Source of the DNA: Nitrospira sp.
Lineage (GTDB): Bacteria > Nitrospirota > Nitrospiria > Nitrospirales > Nitrospiraceae
DNA length: 51,100 bases
NCBI GenBank assembly: GCA_024330965.1
Contig: JANDJL010000023.1
Location: 1-51,100 of the forward strand
Direction of reading: 5' to 3'
The position numbers and the translations under genes are program-made. This document shows, piece by piece, positions 1-9,198 of the stretch. The number at the start of each line of letters is the position of its first letter. The first letter of the stretch is position 1. The notes beneath the pieces were generated by a model. That model made no database searches, was not told where the DNA came from, and saw nothing but the letters and a program-made list of their open reading frames with translations.

Positions 1-1069
1 GAACGAACTGCGGAAACTGCCCGACGTGACGGTACTGATGCCCCTTGGCCAGCTTGAGATCGATGTTGTTCATCTTGGCTTCGATGTACAGCGCCCGCAC
101 TTCCGGCCGATCTTCTTTCGCTTCCGCCTTGTACGCCCCGATCTCTTCCTCGGTCGGCAGTGGCGTTTCACCCTGAAACTCCGGCGCCCACTCCGGTCTC
201 GGAGTCACAGGCTCACCGTTTTCCCAGAGAAACAACGACAGCTTGTACTGCTCATACTCCACCTTCCGTTGCGCGGCTATGGCAGCCTCCCGGCGACGTT
301 GCACCTCCTGGCCCATTTCGACGACATCCAGCGGCGAGACCTTGCCAGCCTTGGCCTGCCCCTCGATCTGTTGATATCGAGCTTCGGCCACCGCCAGATT
401 CTGCTTCCGCACCTCGGCCTGCTTGACCGCAAGTTGCCAATCCCAGTATTGGATCGCGCCCGCCAGGTAGAGGTCCTGCCGTTTCTGCGCAATATGGACC
501 TCCGCCAGCGGACCCATCAGTTCAGCTTTCTGAAATTCGGCGTTCTCCTCGTTGATGATCAATCCGCGCAGCAGATGGATCGAGCCACCCACAATCATCT
601 GTTGCTGAGGATAGAAAAGCTGGATATCAGGGATCAGCGCGACAGTCCCTCCAGACTGAGGAGGAGTCCCGACAATGCTGCGATCTCCGAAGCCGTTGCG
701 GATCCCGCCCAAAATCCGGAAGCCCCAGGGGTGCCCGACCTCGAGCTTGGTATCGTTAAATCCGCCCGTCGATACGTGGTCGTAAGACAAGAAGTTCCAA
801 ATTTGAATGCGAGCAGCCTCTGTAATGTTTTTGACCGTCGGTTCCCAGGCCCCCAGCGCCTTTAAGATCTTCGCCCGGGCCTGCTTCCGCTCAACCCCGG
901 TTGCTCGAAGCAGAGGGTGCGTCAATTCGATCCTGGCAAGGACTTCTTCGATGGTGAGCGGAGCAGTGCGTGCCTGTTCAAGCCGTACGATCTCTCCGTC
1001 TCCCTTCGATTCTGCCGACGTCACCACCGGAGACAACAAGATGAGAATCGCCAAGAAGAGAATGATCAT
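1..1069 (-). CDS. TolC-family outer-membrane efflux protein, partial (C-terminus beyond window)
   Basis: Reading the minus strand from an ATG at 1069, the frame stays open to the window edge (about 356 codons). An AACGAAGGTG ribosome-binding stretch lies about 10 bases before the ATG. The product has a hydrophobic signal peptide (MIIILFLAILILL), then a region near-identical to the gene just upstream at 1098-2651, including APLTIEEVLARIELTHPLL, GGFNDTK, VGHPWGF and LLRGLIINEENAEF. It is therefore a TolC-like trimeric outer-membrane channel subunit (OEP family), probably for metal or drug efflux. The last visible residues after DLKLAK (GHQYRHVGQFPQF) no longer match the paralogue. The stop of the upstream gene is 28 bases away, so the two are co-transcribed. 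The substrate cannot be told from sequence. Confidence 0.85.
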   Translation of the reverse strand, partial: MIILFLAILILLSPVVTSAESKGDGEIVRLEQARTAPLTIEEVLARIELTHPLLRATGVERKQARAKILKALGAWEPTVKNITEAARIQIWNFLSYDHVSTGGFNDTKLEVGHPWGFRILGGIRNGFGDRSIVGTPPQSGGTVALIPDIQLFYPQQQMIVGGSIHLLRGLIINEENAEFQKAELMGPLAEVHIAQKRQDLYLAGAIQYWDWQLAVKQAEVRKQNLAVAEARYQQIEGQAKAGKVSPLDVVEMGQEVQRRREAAIAAQRKVEYEQYKLSLFLWENGEPVTPRPEWAPEFQGETPLPTEEEIGAYKAEAKEDRPEVRALYIEAKMNNIDLKLAKGHQYRHVGQFPQFV

Positions 1070-1097
1070 AATAAAATGCACCTTCGTTATCGAACCA

Positions 1098-2651
1098 TTA
1101 ATCACGTCCCTGCTGCCTGTAGCCATTCATGCCCGCCGCTGTCAGCGGATTTCCATACTTGGCCAAGACGGCATCCGACACCGGTTTCGACAAGGCTCCT
1201 ATAGCCCAGAGGAGACCGCCGCGCGCCACAGCATAGTCGGCTTGAGCCCGATACAATTTATAAGCCGTATCCACGACGTTCTGCTCTCGCAAGTTAACAA
1301 AGAGAATGCTCGACAATCCCATATTGAATCGTTTGCGCTCACCCTCCTCCAGTTCCTTGGCCAGTCTGTATGATTCCGTGGCAGCCCTGACTCTGTCCCT
1401 GGCCCGCACGATCGCCGAGAGCCAGTTGTCCACATCGAAGCCGACTTGTTGTTCGGTATATTGCTGCTTCAAGGCCAATTGCGCCAGCCCCACTTCGGCG
1501 GCCATAACCTTCCCCCGCCCTTCCCGCTGGAACAACGGCATCTCAAAGTGAAGCCCAACCCTGTAGCCGACTCCTACAATCCAGTCCGTGGCACCATCGG
1601 TCGGCCCTCCTTCAAGGACCAACTTGGGGAGCAATTTGTTCTTGGCCAGCTTGAGATCGATGTTGTTCATCTTGGCTTCGATGTACAGCGCCCGCACTTC
1701 CGGCCGGTCTTCTTTCGCTTCCGCCTTGTACGCCCCGATCTCTTCTTCGGTCGGCAGTGGCGTTTCGCCCTGAAACTCCGGCGCCCACTCCGGACGAGGG
1801 GTGACAGGCTCACCGTTTTCCCAGAGAAAGAGCGACAATTTGTATTGCTCGTACTCCACTTTGCGCTGGGCAGCAATCGCAGCCTGTTTGCGCCGCTGCA
1901 CCTCCTGGCCCATTTCGACCACATCCAGCGGCGAGACCTTCCCCGCTTTGGCCTGGCCCTCGATCTGCTCAAAGCGTGCCTCTGCCACCGCCAGCGCCTG
2001 CCGCCGGACCTCGGCTTGCTTGACCGCCACCTGCCAATCCCAATACTGGACGGCCCCAGCCAGATAGAGGTCCTGTCGTTTCTGGGCCACCTTCACCTCC
2101 GCCAACGGTCCCGCCAGTTCGGCCTGCTGAAACTCGGCGTTCTCCTCGTTGATGATCAAGCCGCGCAACAACTGGAACGATCCGCCGACAATAAGCTGTT
2201 GCTGTGGGTAGAAGAGCTGAAGATCAGGAATAATGGCTATGAAGCTCTGATTGATGCGGTCTCCGAAACCATTGCGAATTCCGCCATGAACTTGGAACCC
2301 CCAGGGATGCCCGACCACGAGCTTGGTATCGTTAAATCCCCCGGTCTGGATGTTCGGCAAGAATGGAGACGTCGTGAGATTCCACGTTTCATAGCGCTCG
2401 GCCTCTGTAATGTTCTTAACCGTCGGTTCCCAAGCCCCCAGCGCCTTCAGGACTTTTGCCCGAGCCTTCATACGCTCGGCCCCGGTCGCCCGAAGCAGGG
2501 GATGGGTCAACTCGATTCTCGCGAGGACTTCTTCGATGGTGAGGGGAGCAGTGCGGGTGGGTGGGGCCTGTGCTGTCCTCGAATCGCTTACCGGTTCCGC
2601 TAGTGCGATCATCGGCCATAAGATGAGCACGACCAGCAACGGGGCGATCAC
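1098..2651 (-). CDS. TolC-family outer-membrane efflux protein
   Basis: A 517-residue protein starting at GTG 2651, with AAGGAGC 8 bases upstream. It has a signal peptide (residues 1-18, ending MIALA), then two long helical OEP repeats with the usual Glu/Gln/Ala-rich helices (EEVLARIELTHPLLRATG; QAKAGKVSPLDVVEMGQEV) and a C-terminal helix with SSILFVNLREQNVVDTA. Length and order fit CzcC/TolC-type outer-membrane factors. These form the outer channel of tripartite RND or ABC efflux pumps. No inner-membrane pump or adaptor lies inside the window; they may lie beyond position 1. It is tandem with the partial paralogue at 1-1069, and an NhaR-type regulator diverges from it. Confidence 0.88.
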   Translation of the reverse strand: MIAPLLVVLILWPMIALAEPVSDSRTAQAPPTRTAPLTIEEVLARIELTHPLLRATGAERMKARAKVLKALGAWEPTVKNITEAERYETWNLTTSPFLPNIQTGGFNDTKLVVGHPWGFQVHGGIRNGFGDRINQSFIAIIPDLQLFYPQQQLIVGGSFQLLRGLIINEENAEFQQAELAGPLAEVKVAQKRQDLYLAGAVQYWDWQVAVKQAEVRRQALAVAEARFEQIEGQAKAGKVSPLDVVEMGQEVQRRKQAAIAAQRKVEYEQYKLSLFLWENGEPVTPRPEWAPEFQGETPLPTEEEIGAYKAEAKEDRPEVRALYIEAKMNNIDLKLAKNKLLPKLVLEGGPTDGATDWIVGVGYRVGLHFEMPLFQREGRGKVMAAEVGLAQLALKQQYTEQQVGFDVDNWLSAIVRARDRVRAATESYRLAKELEEGERKRFNMGLSSILFVNLREQNVVDTAYKLYRAQADYAVARGGLLWAIGALSKPVSDAVLAKYGNPLTAAGMNGYRQQGRD

Positions 2652-2749
2652 AGAGGATGCTCCTTTCGTTATGTATGTAACGTGTGTGTCTATAGCGCGG
2701 GCGGGAGAGTAGCAATCACGGCCCTTTTATGAAAAATAGATAAAACAGA

Positions 2750-2779
2750 TTGGAATCTTCGTGAAAGACGATGTATAGT
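2750..2779 (+). promoter_or_regulatory. Candidate sigma70 promoter of the NhaR-type regulator
   Basis: TTGGAA (2750-2755) and TATAGT (2774-2779) are 18 bases apart. The predicted start of transcription, near 2786, lies after an upstream in-frame ATG at 2778, which favours ATG 2808 as the translation start. The 126-base gap to the GTG of the TolC gene must also hold that gene's leftward promoter. Confidence 0.5.
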
Positions 2780-2807
2780 GGACGCGTCTCTTTTCCTTGC
2801 AAACTGT

Positions 2808-3704
2808 ATGGAATGGCTCAACTATCACCATTTGCTGTATTTTTGGTCCGTCGCGAAGCACGGCACGGTTGCCAAAGCCTGTGAGGAACTTCGCCTGGCC
2901 CAACCGACCATCAGCGGACAGATCCGGCTCCTGGAACAATCTTTAGGTGAAAAATTGTTCGTGCGCACGGGACGCCGTCTCGCGTTGACCGAGATGGGAC
3001 ATGTGGTGTTCGGATATGCGGAAGCCATCTTTGCCATGGGGCAAGAACTGCTGAACACGGTGAGAGGACGCGCGAACGGGTGCCAGACGCGCCTGGTCGT
3101 CGGCATTGCCGACGTCGTGCCTAAGCCCCTGGCAAACCATCTTCTCAGAGCAGGGTTGAATTTGGATCAACCCATGCACTTAATTTGCCAAGAGGACAAG
3201 CTGCATCGACTCCTGGCCGACTTAACAATGCACCGATACGACCTCGTCATCTCCGACACGCCCGCGCCGCCGAATTTCAAAGTGCGCGCTTTCAGCCATC
3301 CCATCGGTGAATCGGGCGTGACGCTTTTTGCTACGGCCAAGTTGGCCTCACACTATCGCCGTGGCTTTCCTCGTTCACTGCACGGCGCCCCGATGCTCCT
3401 GCCCACCGCCGACGCAGCCCTTCGCCGATCGATCGATCAATGGTTGGTGCACCATCACCTCCATCCCACCATCGTGGGAGAGTTCGATGACAGTGCGACG
3501 CTCAAGGCCTTTGGACAAGAAGGATTCGGCGTTTTCCCCGGCATCACCGCGATGGAAAGGGAAATCTGTCGCCAATACAGGGTATCCGTCATCGGCAAGC
3601 TGGATTCCGTCAAACAGCACTTTTATGCGATCACTGTCGAACGCCGCCTCAAACATCCGGCAGTTCTAGCGATCGTCGCAGCGGCTCGGCGGGAGTTGCA
3701 CTGA
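2808..3704 (+). CDS. LysR-superfamily regulator of the NhaR type
   Basis: A 298-residue DNA-binding protein. The N-terminal helix-turn-helix begins directly at the chosen start (MEWLNYHHLLYFWSVAKHG) and carries the LysR signature LAQPTISGQIRLLEQSLG. The WLNYHHLLYFW opening and the overall length are typical of the NhaR branch, known for control of Na+/H+ antiport and of some efflux genes. The C-terminal two-thirds is the substrate-binding fold. A longer start at ATG 2778 would add ten residues with no family counterpart and would precede the predicted transcription start. Being divergent from the TolC-like genes, it probably regulates them (inference). Confidence 0.85.
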   Translation: MEWLNYHHLLYFWSVAKHGTVAKACEELRLAQPTISGQIRLLEQSLGEKLFVRTGRRLALTEMGHVVFGYAEAIFAMGQELLNTVRGRANGCQTRLVVGIADVVPKPLANHLLRAGLNLDQPMHLICQEDKLHRLLADLTMHRYDLVISDTPAPPNFKVRAFSHPIGESGVTLFATAKLASHYRRGFPRSLHGAPMLLPTADAALRRSIDQWLVHHHLHPTIVGEFDDSATLKAFGQEGFGVFPGITAMEREICRQYRVSVIGKLDSVKQHFYAITVERRLKHPAVLAIVAAARRELH

Positions 3705-3748
3705 GACTCCTCTTTCGTCAAACCTGCTCGCTCCTCCGCACCCATGCC

Positions 3749-4504
3749 TTACGACCCAAGGAACTCATGCCGCCCCACAGCCTCCAATAGCCTCCCTCGC
3801 TCCCGGTGGGTCAACTCGCGCCACTCTCCTACGGCAAGCCCATCAATCGTAATGTGCATGATTCGCAAGCGGTGAAGGCCCACGACCCGGTAGCCCAACG
3901 CCGAGCACATCCGTCTGATTTGGCGATTACGTCCCTCCGTGAGAATGATCCGAAACCGCTTAAGCCCGGCGCGGGAAACCCGACAGGGTTTTGTCATTTT
4001 TCCAAGCACTTCCACACCCCCGGCCATTTGATCGAGAAACCATCGATCAAACGGCCGGTCTACCTCGACAAGATATTCCCGTTCGTGCCCGAACTCTGTA
4101 CGAAGGATTTCGTTGACGATGTCCCCGTCGTTCGTCAGCAGAATCAATCCGGAGGAATCTTTGTCCAACCGTCCAATCGGGAAAATCCGCTCCGGATAGC
4201 CGATTTCCGCAATGATGTTGCGATAGACGTGCGGCTCACTGGTGGTCGTCACCCCCACCGGCTTGTGGTATTTGATATAAACGGGGGCCTTCCCCCATGG
4301 AATCACCCGCCCATCGCAGGCAATCACGTCCGTGCGCCCCACTCGATCACCCAGCTTAGCCACACGGCCGTTGATTGTGACGGCCCCAGACTCGATCAGA
4401 CGATCCGCCTCGCGCCGGGAACAGATGCCCTGCTCGGTGAAAAACTTATTGATGCGGATGAAAGCGGTCACGAACGACTCATCGGCAACCGTGCAAGAAC
4501 TCAC
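3749..4504 (-). CDS. rluF: 23S rRNA pseudouridine synthase, RluF/RsuA family
   Basis: An enzyme of 251 residues that isomerises uridine to pseudouridine in rRNA. The N-terminal S4 RNA-binding domain covers about residues 16-60 (INKFFTEQGICSRREADRLI). The catalytic aspartate is in GRLDKDSSGLILLTNDGD, followed by the family motif EGRNRQIRRMCSALGY. It resembles RluF (E. coli U2604) more than RluB or RsuA, but the exact target is inferred. The start is GTG 4504, whose first bases overlap the stop of the agmatinase gene (GTGA), so the two are translationally coupled. Confidence 0.85.
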   Translation of the reverse strand: MSSCTVADESFVTAFIRINKFFTEQGICSRREADRLIESGAVTINGRVAKLGDRVGRTDVIACDGRVIPWGKAPVYIKYHKPVGVTTTSEPHVYRNIIAEIGYPERIFPIGRLDKDSSGLILLTNDGDIVNEILRTEFGHEREYLVEVDRPFDRWFLDQMAGGVEVLGKMTKPCRVSRAGLKRFRIILTEGRNRQIRRMCSALGYRVVGLHRLRIMHITIDGLAVGEWRELTHRERGRLLEAVGRHEFLGS

Positions 4505-5451
4505 GGGGTGGGAGATAACTCTCGAACAAGCTTTGCGGCCTTGATACGACCCAACATGCGATAGATCAGCCGAGCGATACTAAACTGCGGTGCGACGAAT
4601 CCCGCTATCGGAGTCATTTCGCTCACGTCGAGCCCCACAATACCAGGACCGGCGGCAAGAGCTGCCACCAAGTTCAAGGTCTCATACCAGCCCAAGCCGC
4701 CCGGCTCGGGAGTGCCCAGCGCGGGAACGAGGGAAGGATCAAGCCCATCGCAGTCGAAAGTCAGATACACCGGGCCATTGCAAGCAGCCACGACATCGGG
4801 AATCCATCGGGAGGCCTTCCCGTCGTAGGGACCGGAGGGGTCCAAGAGGCTTGCGGCAAAAAACGTGGTGATCCGATCCGTCGTCTTGATCCGAATCATC
4901 TCTTCTTCACTGATCGACCGGATACCGACCTGGACCAACCGATGTCCGTCCTCCACCACCCTGGCCATGACGCTGGCGTGGCTGAATGGGTTGCCCTGAT
5001 AGGCTTCACGCAAATCGGCATGGGCGTCAATCTGTACCACGCACAGATTGGGATACCGCTTGGCATGGGCGCGGATCGCCCCCAGCGCACCCGTATGTTC
5101 TCCTGTCAACGTGACCAGAAACCGCCCTGTCTGGAGGTGCGAATGCACAACCTGCTCGATGGCCTCGACCGCAGCCCGATCCACCTGGCCTCCAAGATCC
5201 AACACCGACGCCGTGGCAATACCGCCCCACTCACGAAAGGGTTCGCATTCGAGTTGCTCATCATACAGCTCGACCTGGCGGGATGCTTCAAGAATGGCGG
5301 AGGGACCGTGATCCGACCCTCGGATGTAGCTGGAGGTATGTTCGTAAGGGGCCGGCAGGACGTAGACGCCGGCCCGATCCGGGTGACACCATGGTTCTTC
5401 GAGACCCAGAAAATTCTGCGCTGGTCCTTCCCATCCAGCAGGCAACGTCAT
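4501..5451 (-). CDS. speB: Agmatinase / ureohydrolase
   Basis: A 316-residue member of the arginase family. The Mn2+-binding motifs are present: LTGEHT (the GGDH-type motif), IDAHADLR near residue 141 with SHASVM following, and FDCDGLDPSLVPALGTPEPGG near 230. It should hydrolyse agmatine to putrescine and urea in the cytoplasm. The gene 57 bases upstream encodes an arginine decarboxylase that would make agmatine, which favours agmatinase over arginase or formiminoglutamase. It is in one operon with that gene and with rluF. Confidence 0.88.
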   Translation of the reverse strand: MTLPAGWEGPAQNFLGLEEPWCHPDRAGVYVLPAPYEHTSSYIRGSDHGPSAILEASRQVELYDEQLECEPFREWGGIATASVLDLGGQVDRAAVEAIEQVVHSHLQTGRFLVTLTGEHTGALGAIRAHAKRYPNLCVVQIDAHADLREAYQGNPFSHASVMARVVEDGHRLVQVGIRSISEEEMIRIKTTDRITTFFAASLLDPSGPYDGKASRWIPDVVAACNGPVYLTFDCDGLDPSLVPALGTPEPGGLGWYETLNLVAALAAGPGIVGLDVSEMTPIAGFVAPQFSIARLIYRMLGRIKAAKLVRELSPTP

Positions 5452-5508
5452 GGCATCCGTCCCTTTATCGCACGTTGGTCAGGTTGAAGAATCGGAACAG
5501 CGCGCTCC

Positions 5509-6078
5509 TCACCGACGATACCGCTTGGCCACGTTCTCACCCGGAATGAAGACCGCGAGTGCGATGACCGTCGTCCACTTGCCAGCTTTTCCGATGGCCG
5601 ACTGCGTGATGTTCGACGTCTTGACGATTTTCCCGCCCATCTTAAACACTTGCTCTCGCTCTTTCCATGCGACGTTGGGATCGAATTCCAACCCCAGCGT
5701 GGTGGCCAGCATCTGCGCCGCAAGATCTTCCGTGTATTCGCCGGTTTCTTCGTCCGTCTCACCATGGGCATGGTGTTCGGACAAGTACCCATAGCTATTG
5801 CGATCCGTCGGCTTCGCAAGACCGACCGAAGCGGAAATGAGCCGGTTCCGCTCGTTGGTTTCGGAACGGGCCATAACACAGAACGTGATTTCTCCCGGAC
5901 TCAGCAGCTTCTCCCCTCGCTTCCGCGAGATGATTTTGCAATTGGGCGGCAAAATGGACGACACACTGACGAGATTGCAGTAGGCAACCCCCGCGCTTCG
6001 CAATGCCTCTTCAAAAGAGGCCAGTTTCTCCTTATGCACACCCACTCCTCTCGTTAAAAACATATGCGTCGGTACCAT
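5509..6078 (-). CDS. pdaD: Pyruvoyl-dependent arginine decarboxylase
   Basis: A 189-residue proenzyme of the PvlArgDC family. The self-cleavage site is visible as VSVSSILPP; the break would fall between Ser40 and Ser41, turning Ser41 into the pyruvoyl group. Other family blocks are present: [20 protein letters not shown] at the start and [15 protein letters not shown] later. It converts arginine to agmatine, the first step of the putrescine route completed by the next gene. ATG 6078 is preceded by GAGGGAGA at good spacing. No other start is plausible because the conserved PTHMFLT block begins at residue 3. Confidence 0.9.
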   Translation of the reverse strand: MVPTHMFLTRGVGVHKEKLASFEEALRSAGVAYCNLVSVSSILPPNCKIISRKRGEKLLSPGEITFCVMARSETNERNRLISASVGLAKPTDRNSYGYLSEHHAHGETDEETGEYTEDLAAQMLATTLGLEFDPNVAWKEREQVFKMGGKIVKTSNITQSAIGKAGKWTTVIALAVFIPGENVAKRYRR

Positions 6079-6252
6079 TTGTTCTCCCTCTCTTGGTGAT
6101 TGAGCCGCCCGGACTTTCGAGCTGTCGGCGGGGCTTGCGCGGATCTCCGGCCCTCAGTCATCCGAACCAGAATCAGTTCCCGTACAGGGGCGTGCTCTTG
6201 TATCAAGATTGATTCCGCTTCGCAATATCCTGAAACAATTTTTACAATTTTC

Positions 6253-7695
6253 TTAGGTCGAAGCGTCCGGGTCCTGGGCGTTTACGATCAACAACCGGGG
6301 CTCTGTCATCTCTTCAATGGCGGCCCGCACGCCCTCGCGCCCCAGGCCGGAATCCTTGACGCCGCCGTACGGCATATGATCGGAACGGAATGTTGGAATT
6401 TCGTTGGCGAGCACGGCTCCCACCTCCAGATGGCGGAAGGCATAGAAGATTTTGTTGATGTCCCTCGTGAACACCCCAGCCTGGAGCCCGTAGTCCGACT
6501 GATTGAGCAACGCAATCGCGTCGCTGAACCGGTTGTAGGGCGCCACCGTCACGACAGGCCCGAACACCTCCTGACAGGACACTTTCATGTCCGGTTTCAC
6601 GTTCGACAAGACGGTCGCCTCGACCACCGACCCTATTCGTTTCCCCCCCAGTAACACACGGGCCCCTTCCGCCACGGCTTCATTGATCCAGCTCTCGACG
6701 CGATGGGCGGCGGCTTGGTTAATCAACGGCCCGATGGTCGTTGTGTCGTCTGTAGGATCGCCGGCTTTTAAGCGCGCGACGTGCAAGAGCAACTTCGTGG
6801 TAAATGGATCCGCCACCGACTGATGGACGAACACGCGCTGAACGGAGATACAGGTCTGACCCGCATAACTGAATCCCCCGACAGCGCATCGACGGGCCGC
6901 GAGATCAAGATCGGCGTCCGGCTCGACGATCACCCCTGCATTGCCTCCCAATTCCAAGACCACCTTTTTTTTGCCGCACTTCGCCTTGAGCATCCAGCCC
7001 ACCGCAGCACTGCCGGTAAAACTCAGGAGCTTAAACCGCGGATCCACGACCAACCGCTCCGCCAGCGCGTTCTCGCAGGGCACCACATTCAGCCCACCGG
7101 GAGGCAGCCCAGCCTCCAACGCCAGTTCTCCCAACCGTAACGCAGTCAACGGCGTCTGCGGGGCCGGCTTGATGAGGATCGGGTTGCCGGCGGCGAGCGC
7201 CGGTGCGACCTTGTGAGCAACCAAGTTGAGCGGAAAATTAAATGGCGTGATACCAAGGATAGGTCCAATGGGAAACCGTCGGAGGATACCGACATGGGAA
7301 TCCGTCCCAGGCGTCCAATCGAGCGGAATCACGTCGCCCCCGATACGTTTGGCCTCTTCAGCCGCGACCGTGAAGGTCTGGATCGCTCGCCCGACTTCTC
7401 GTCTGGCATCTGTAATCGGTTTCCCTGCTTCAGCGGTGATCAAGGAAGCCAGCTCGTCGTACCGTTGAGACAGCAGCGCGGCAATTTGTTGCAGGATCGT
7501 ATAGCGCGCATGCCCAGGAAGGGCGGCCATCACCGGAGCAGCCTCGACCGAGGAGACGATCGCCTCCTCGATCTCGGTCTCCGAAGCCTGAGCGACGCTC
7601 GCAATAGTCTCACCGGTAAAGGGATTCACGACCGGTGCCGTGAGGGCTCCTTGTTTCCATCGGCCGTGGATGAGAAAGGATCGCGTGTCTTGCAC
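6253..7695 (-). CDS. NAD(P)-dependent aldehyde dehydrogenase
   Basis: A protein of 480 residues, normal length for the ALDH superfamily. It shows the cofactor and active-site blocks: ITPFNFPLNLVAHKVAPALA, FTGSAAVGW, VVLELGGNAG (general base Glu near 249) and GFSYAGQTCISVQRV (nucleophile Cys near 278), then EVFGPVVTV and MPYGGVKDSGLGREG. It resembles the non-phosphorylating GAPDH / lactaldehyde / succinate-semialdehyde group, but the substrate is not decided. Putrescine-derived aminoaldehyde oxidation is an attractive guess from the neighbouring genes, not a demonstrated one. The start is GTG 7695. The gene lies 24 bases after the zinc-ribbon gene. Confidence 0.85.
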   Translation of the reverse strand: MQDTRSFLIHGRWKQGALTAPVVNPFTGETIASVAQASETEIEEAIVSSVEAAPVMAALPGHARYTILQQIAALLSQRYDELASLITAEAGKPITDARREVGRAIQTFTVAAEEAKRIGGDVIPLDWTPGTDSHVGILRRFPIGPILGITPFNFPLNLVAHKVAPALAAGNPILIKPAPQTPLTALRLGELALEAGLPPGGLNVVPCENALAERLVVDPRFKLLSFTGSAAVGWMLKAKCGKKKVVLELGGNAGVIVEPDADLDLAARRCAVGGFSYAGQTCISVQRVFVHQSVADPFTTKLLLHVARLKAGDPTDDTTTIGPLINQAAAHRVESWINEAVAEGARVLLGGKRIGSVVEATVLSNVKPDMKVSCQEVFGPVVTVAPYNRFSDAIALLNQSDYGLQAGVFTRDINKIFYAFRHLEVGAVLANEIPTFRSDHMPYGGVKDSGLGREGVRAAIEEMTEPRLLIVNAQDPDAST

Positions 7696-7719
7696 GAGAG
7701 ACTCACCGATCGCGGCCTG

Positions 7720-7992
7720 TCAGTCGGCCGCTTCAACCGGAGACGAGGATTCGACAGGAGAAGCCGTCATCTGTGTTTCCTCTTGCGCCGCAACAGCCTT
7801 GGCAATCAACTCTTCCGTTCCCCAATCTCGAATGGCCTCAAGAGAGAACCCCTCATAGGTCGACACCCCGTGACACGATGGACAATCGGGCATGGGAACC
7901 TTTCGATAGAAGACCTCTCCCAGACAGGACATACACACCCAAAAATCCTCATCACGATGGGAAACCGGCCAGAATGACTGTGTTGATGCCAT
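7720..7992 (-). CDS. Small zinc-ribbon protein of unknown function
   Basis: A 90-residue protein with two cysteine pairs, CMSC near residue 20 and CPSC near residue 37, forming a probable rubredoxin-like zinc ribbon. An acidic, Ser/Pro-rich tail (ASPVESSSPVEAAD) follows. The ATG at 7992 has GTAGGAAT about 6 bases upstream. It is closely followed by the aldehyde dehydrogenase gene, which suggests a shared transcript. I do not recognise a characterised homologue. A role as accessory factor or sensor for the neighbour would be speculation. Confidence 0.65.
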   Translation of the reverse strand: MASTQSFWPVSHRDEDFWVCMSCLGEVFYRKVPMPDCPSCHGVSTYEGFSLEAIRDWGTEELIAKAVAAQEETQMTASPVESSSPVEAAD

Positions 7993-8115
7993 AAGATATT
8001 CCTACTCTGGCTACAAACGTGACTAATACAACAGAATCTCTCACCACATTCAGACGGAGAAGAGGCCGAGCTGGACGGAGCTGGCGTTACCTCCGTCCTC
8101 CGGCATCATTTTTCT

Positions 8116-8763
8116 TTAATGTACGTTGCCGGCAAGGAGTCGGTCGATCTCCTCTGCGAACATCTCGAAGGGAAATGCCCCGGGAATCGCAATCGCCGGC
8201 TCTCTCTCGCTTGGCTCACTGTTCGTCCGATAGAGGATGAAGCCGGGCGTGCCACGAAATCCCCAGCGATTGGCTTCCTGCCGGTCATCAAAGATCGCCT
8301 GGGCATAGCGCCCCTCCTTGACGCACTGGGCAAAGGCGGTGGCATCCAGGCCGATCGCAGCCGCATGTCGAGCATAGACAGGGCCGGCCAGTCGTCCCCC
8401 TTCTCCAAACAGCCGGTCGTGCATCGCCCAATACTTGCCCTGCGCGCCGGCGCAGCGGGCCGCCATCGCCGCCTCAAAACCAGGTCCCTGATCGGCGCGC
8501 GGAAAATCTCGATACAAAAACCGCACCTTACCCCTCTCCACATAGCGGGCCTGAAGGCGAGGCCACGTCTCCTTGAAAAACTTCACGCAGTACCCGCAGG
8601 TGAAGTCCGAATATTCGATCAACGTCACCGGCGCATCGGCCTGCCCTCTGACTCGCACATCCGGCTCGGCGGCGCCAACGGACAAGACCGATGACACCCC
8701 GAGAAGACCGCACCACAGGACCGTTGCAATCGTCAACCCCGACCATGTCAACCACTGTCTCAT
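8116..8763 (-). CDS. DsbA/thioredoxin-fold periplasmic thiol oxidoreductase
   Basis: A 215-residue exported protein. I start it at ATG 8763 because this gives a clean signal peptide (MRQWLTWSGLTIATVLWCGL ... VGAAEPDV); the upstream ATG at 8826 would add 21 basic, non-conserved residues. The thioredoxin-fold active site is YSDFTCGYCVKFF (Cys56, Cys59). The cis-proline loop is RGTPGFILY, here GTPG. A DsbA_2 / Com1-type fold with the FLYRDFPRADQGPG block is clear. It probably makes or isomerises disulfides of exported proteins. It is separated from the zinc-ribbon gene by 123 bases. Confidence 0.85.
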   Translation of the reverse strand: MRQWLTWSGLTIATVLWCGLLGVSSVLSVGAAEPDVRVRGQADAPVTLIEYSDFTCGYCVKFFKETWPRLQARYVERGKVRFLYRDFPRADQGPGFEAAMAARCAGAQGKYWAMHDRLFGEGGRLAGPVYARHAAAIGLDATAFAQCVKEGRYAQAIFDDRQEANRWGFRGTPGFILYRTNSEPSEREPAIAIPGAFPFEMFAEEIDRLLAGNVH

Positions 8764-9198
8764 TAACGTTCCGTTATTCCGTCTTCGTGGAGCTCGCGCG
8801 GGGCTTGACTCGGAAAAGCGAAGCACACCTTCTTATACACAACCGTCGCCGGAGGCGTCAACGAATCACGACGTCTTGCCCCCACATGAGACGTCGCTCT
8901 CTCCTGCAGGCAACAGAGGACGGAACAGATTAAGGCAGAACAGAACGAGGCAATCACAGGCGAGGAATGGGTGCACGGCTGATCCATCACACACATCCAC
9001 ACCCATCCACACCCATCTGCCACCAACATCTGCTCACCAAGTATCTGCGATCATCCCAAGGACTTCATCAGTCGTTGAAGTGATGGCTCCCTTTCAACGC
9101 CGATCAATCCATGCTCATACCATGCTCATGCGGAGTGCACCTTACAGGAGTTCTTCTTCCCTCACCAGTCAGCAGGCCTTGACGATCCCGCCATCCCC
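8764..9198. other. Non-coding stretch
   Basis: No convincing gene on either strand. It holds short direct repeats only, such as two CACACCCATC units near 9000 and a doubled CATGCTCAT near 9112-9128. It probably contains the leftward promoter of the DsbA-like gene and the ragged edge of the remnant zone that follows. Confidence 0.5.

Noticed and set aside
26..2603. Long plus-strand open frames (26-865, 1446-2603)
   Set aside because: They are antisense shadows of the two TolC-family genes, whose minus-strand products have signal peptides and conserved motifs.
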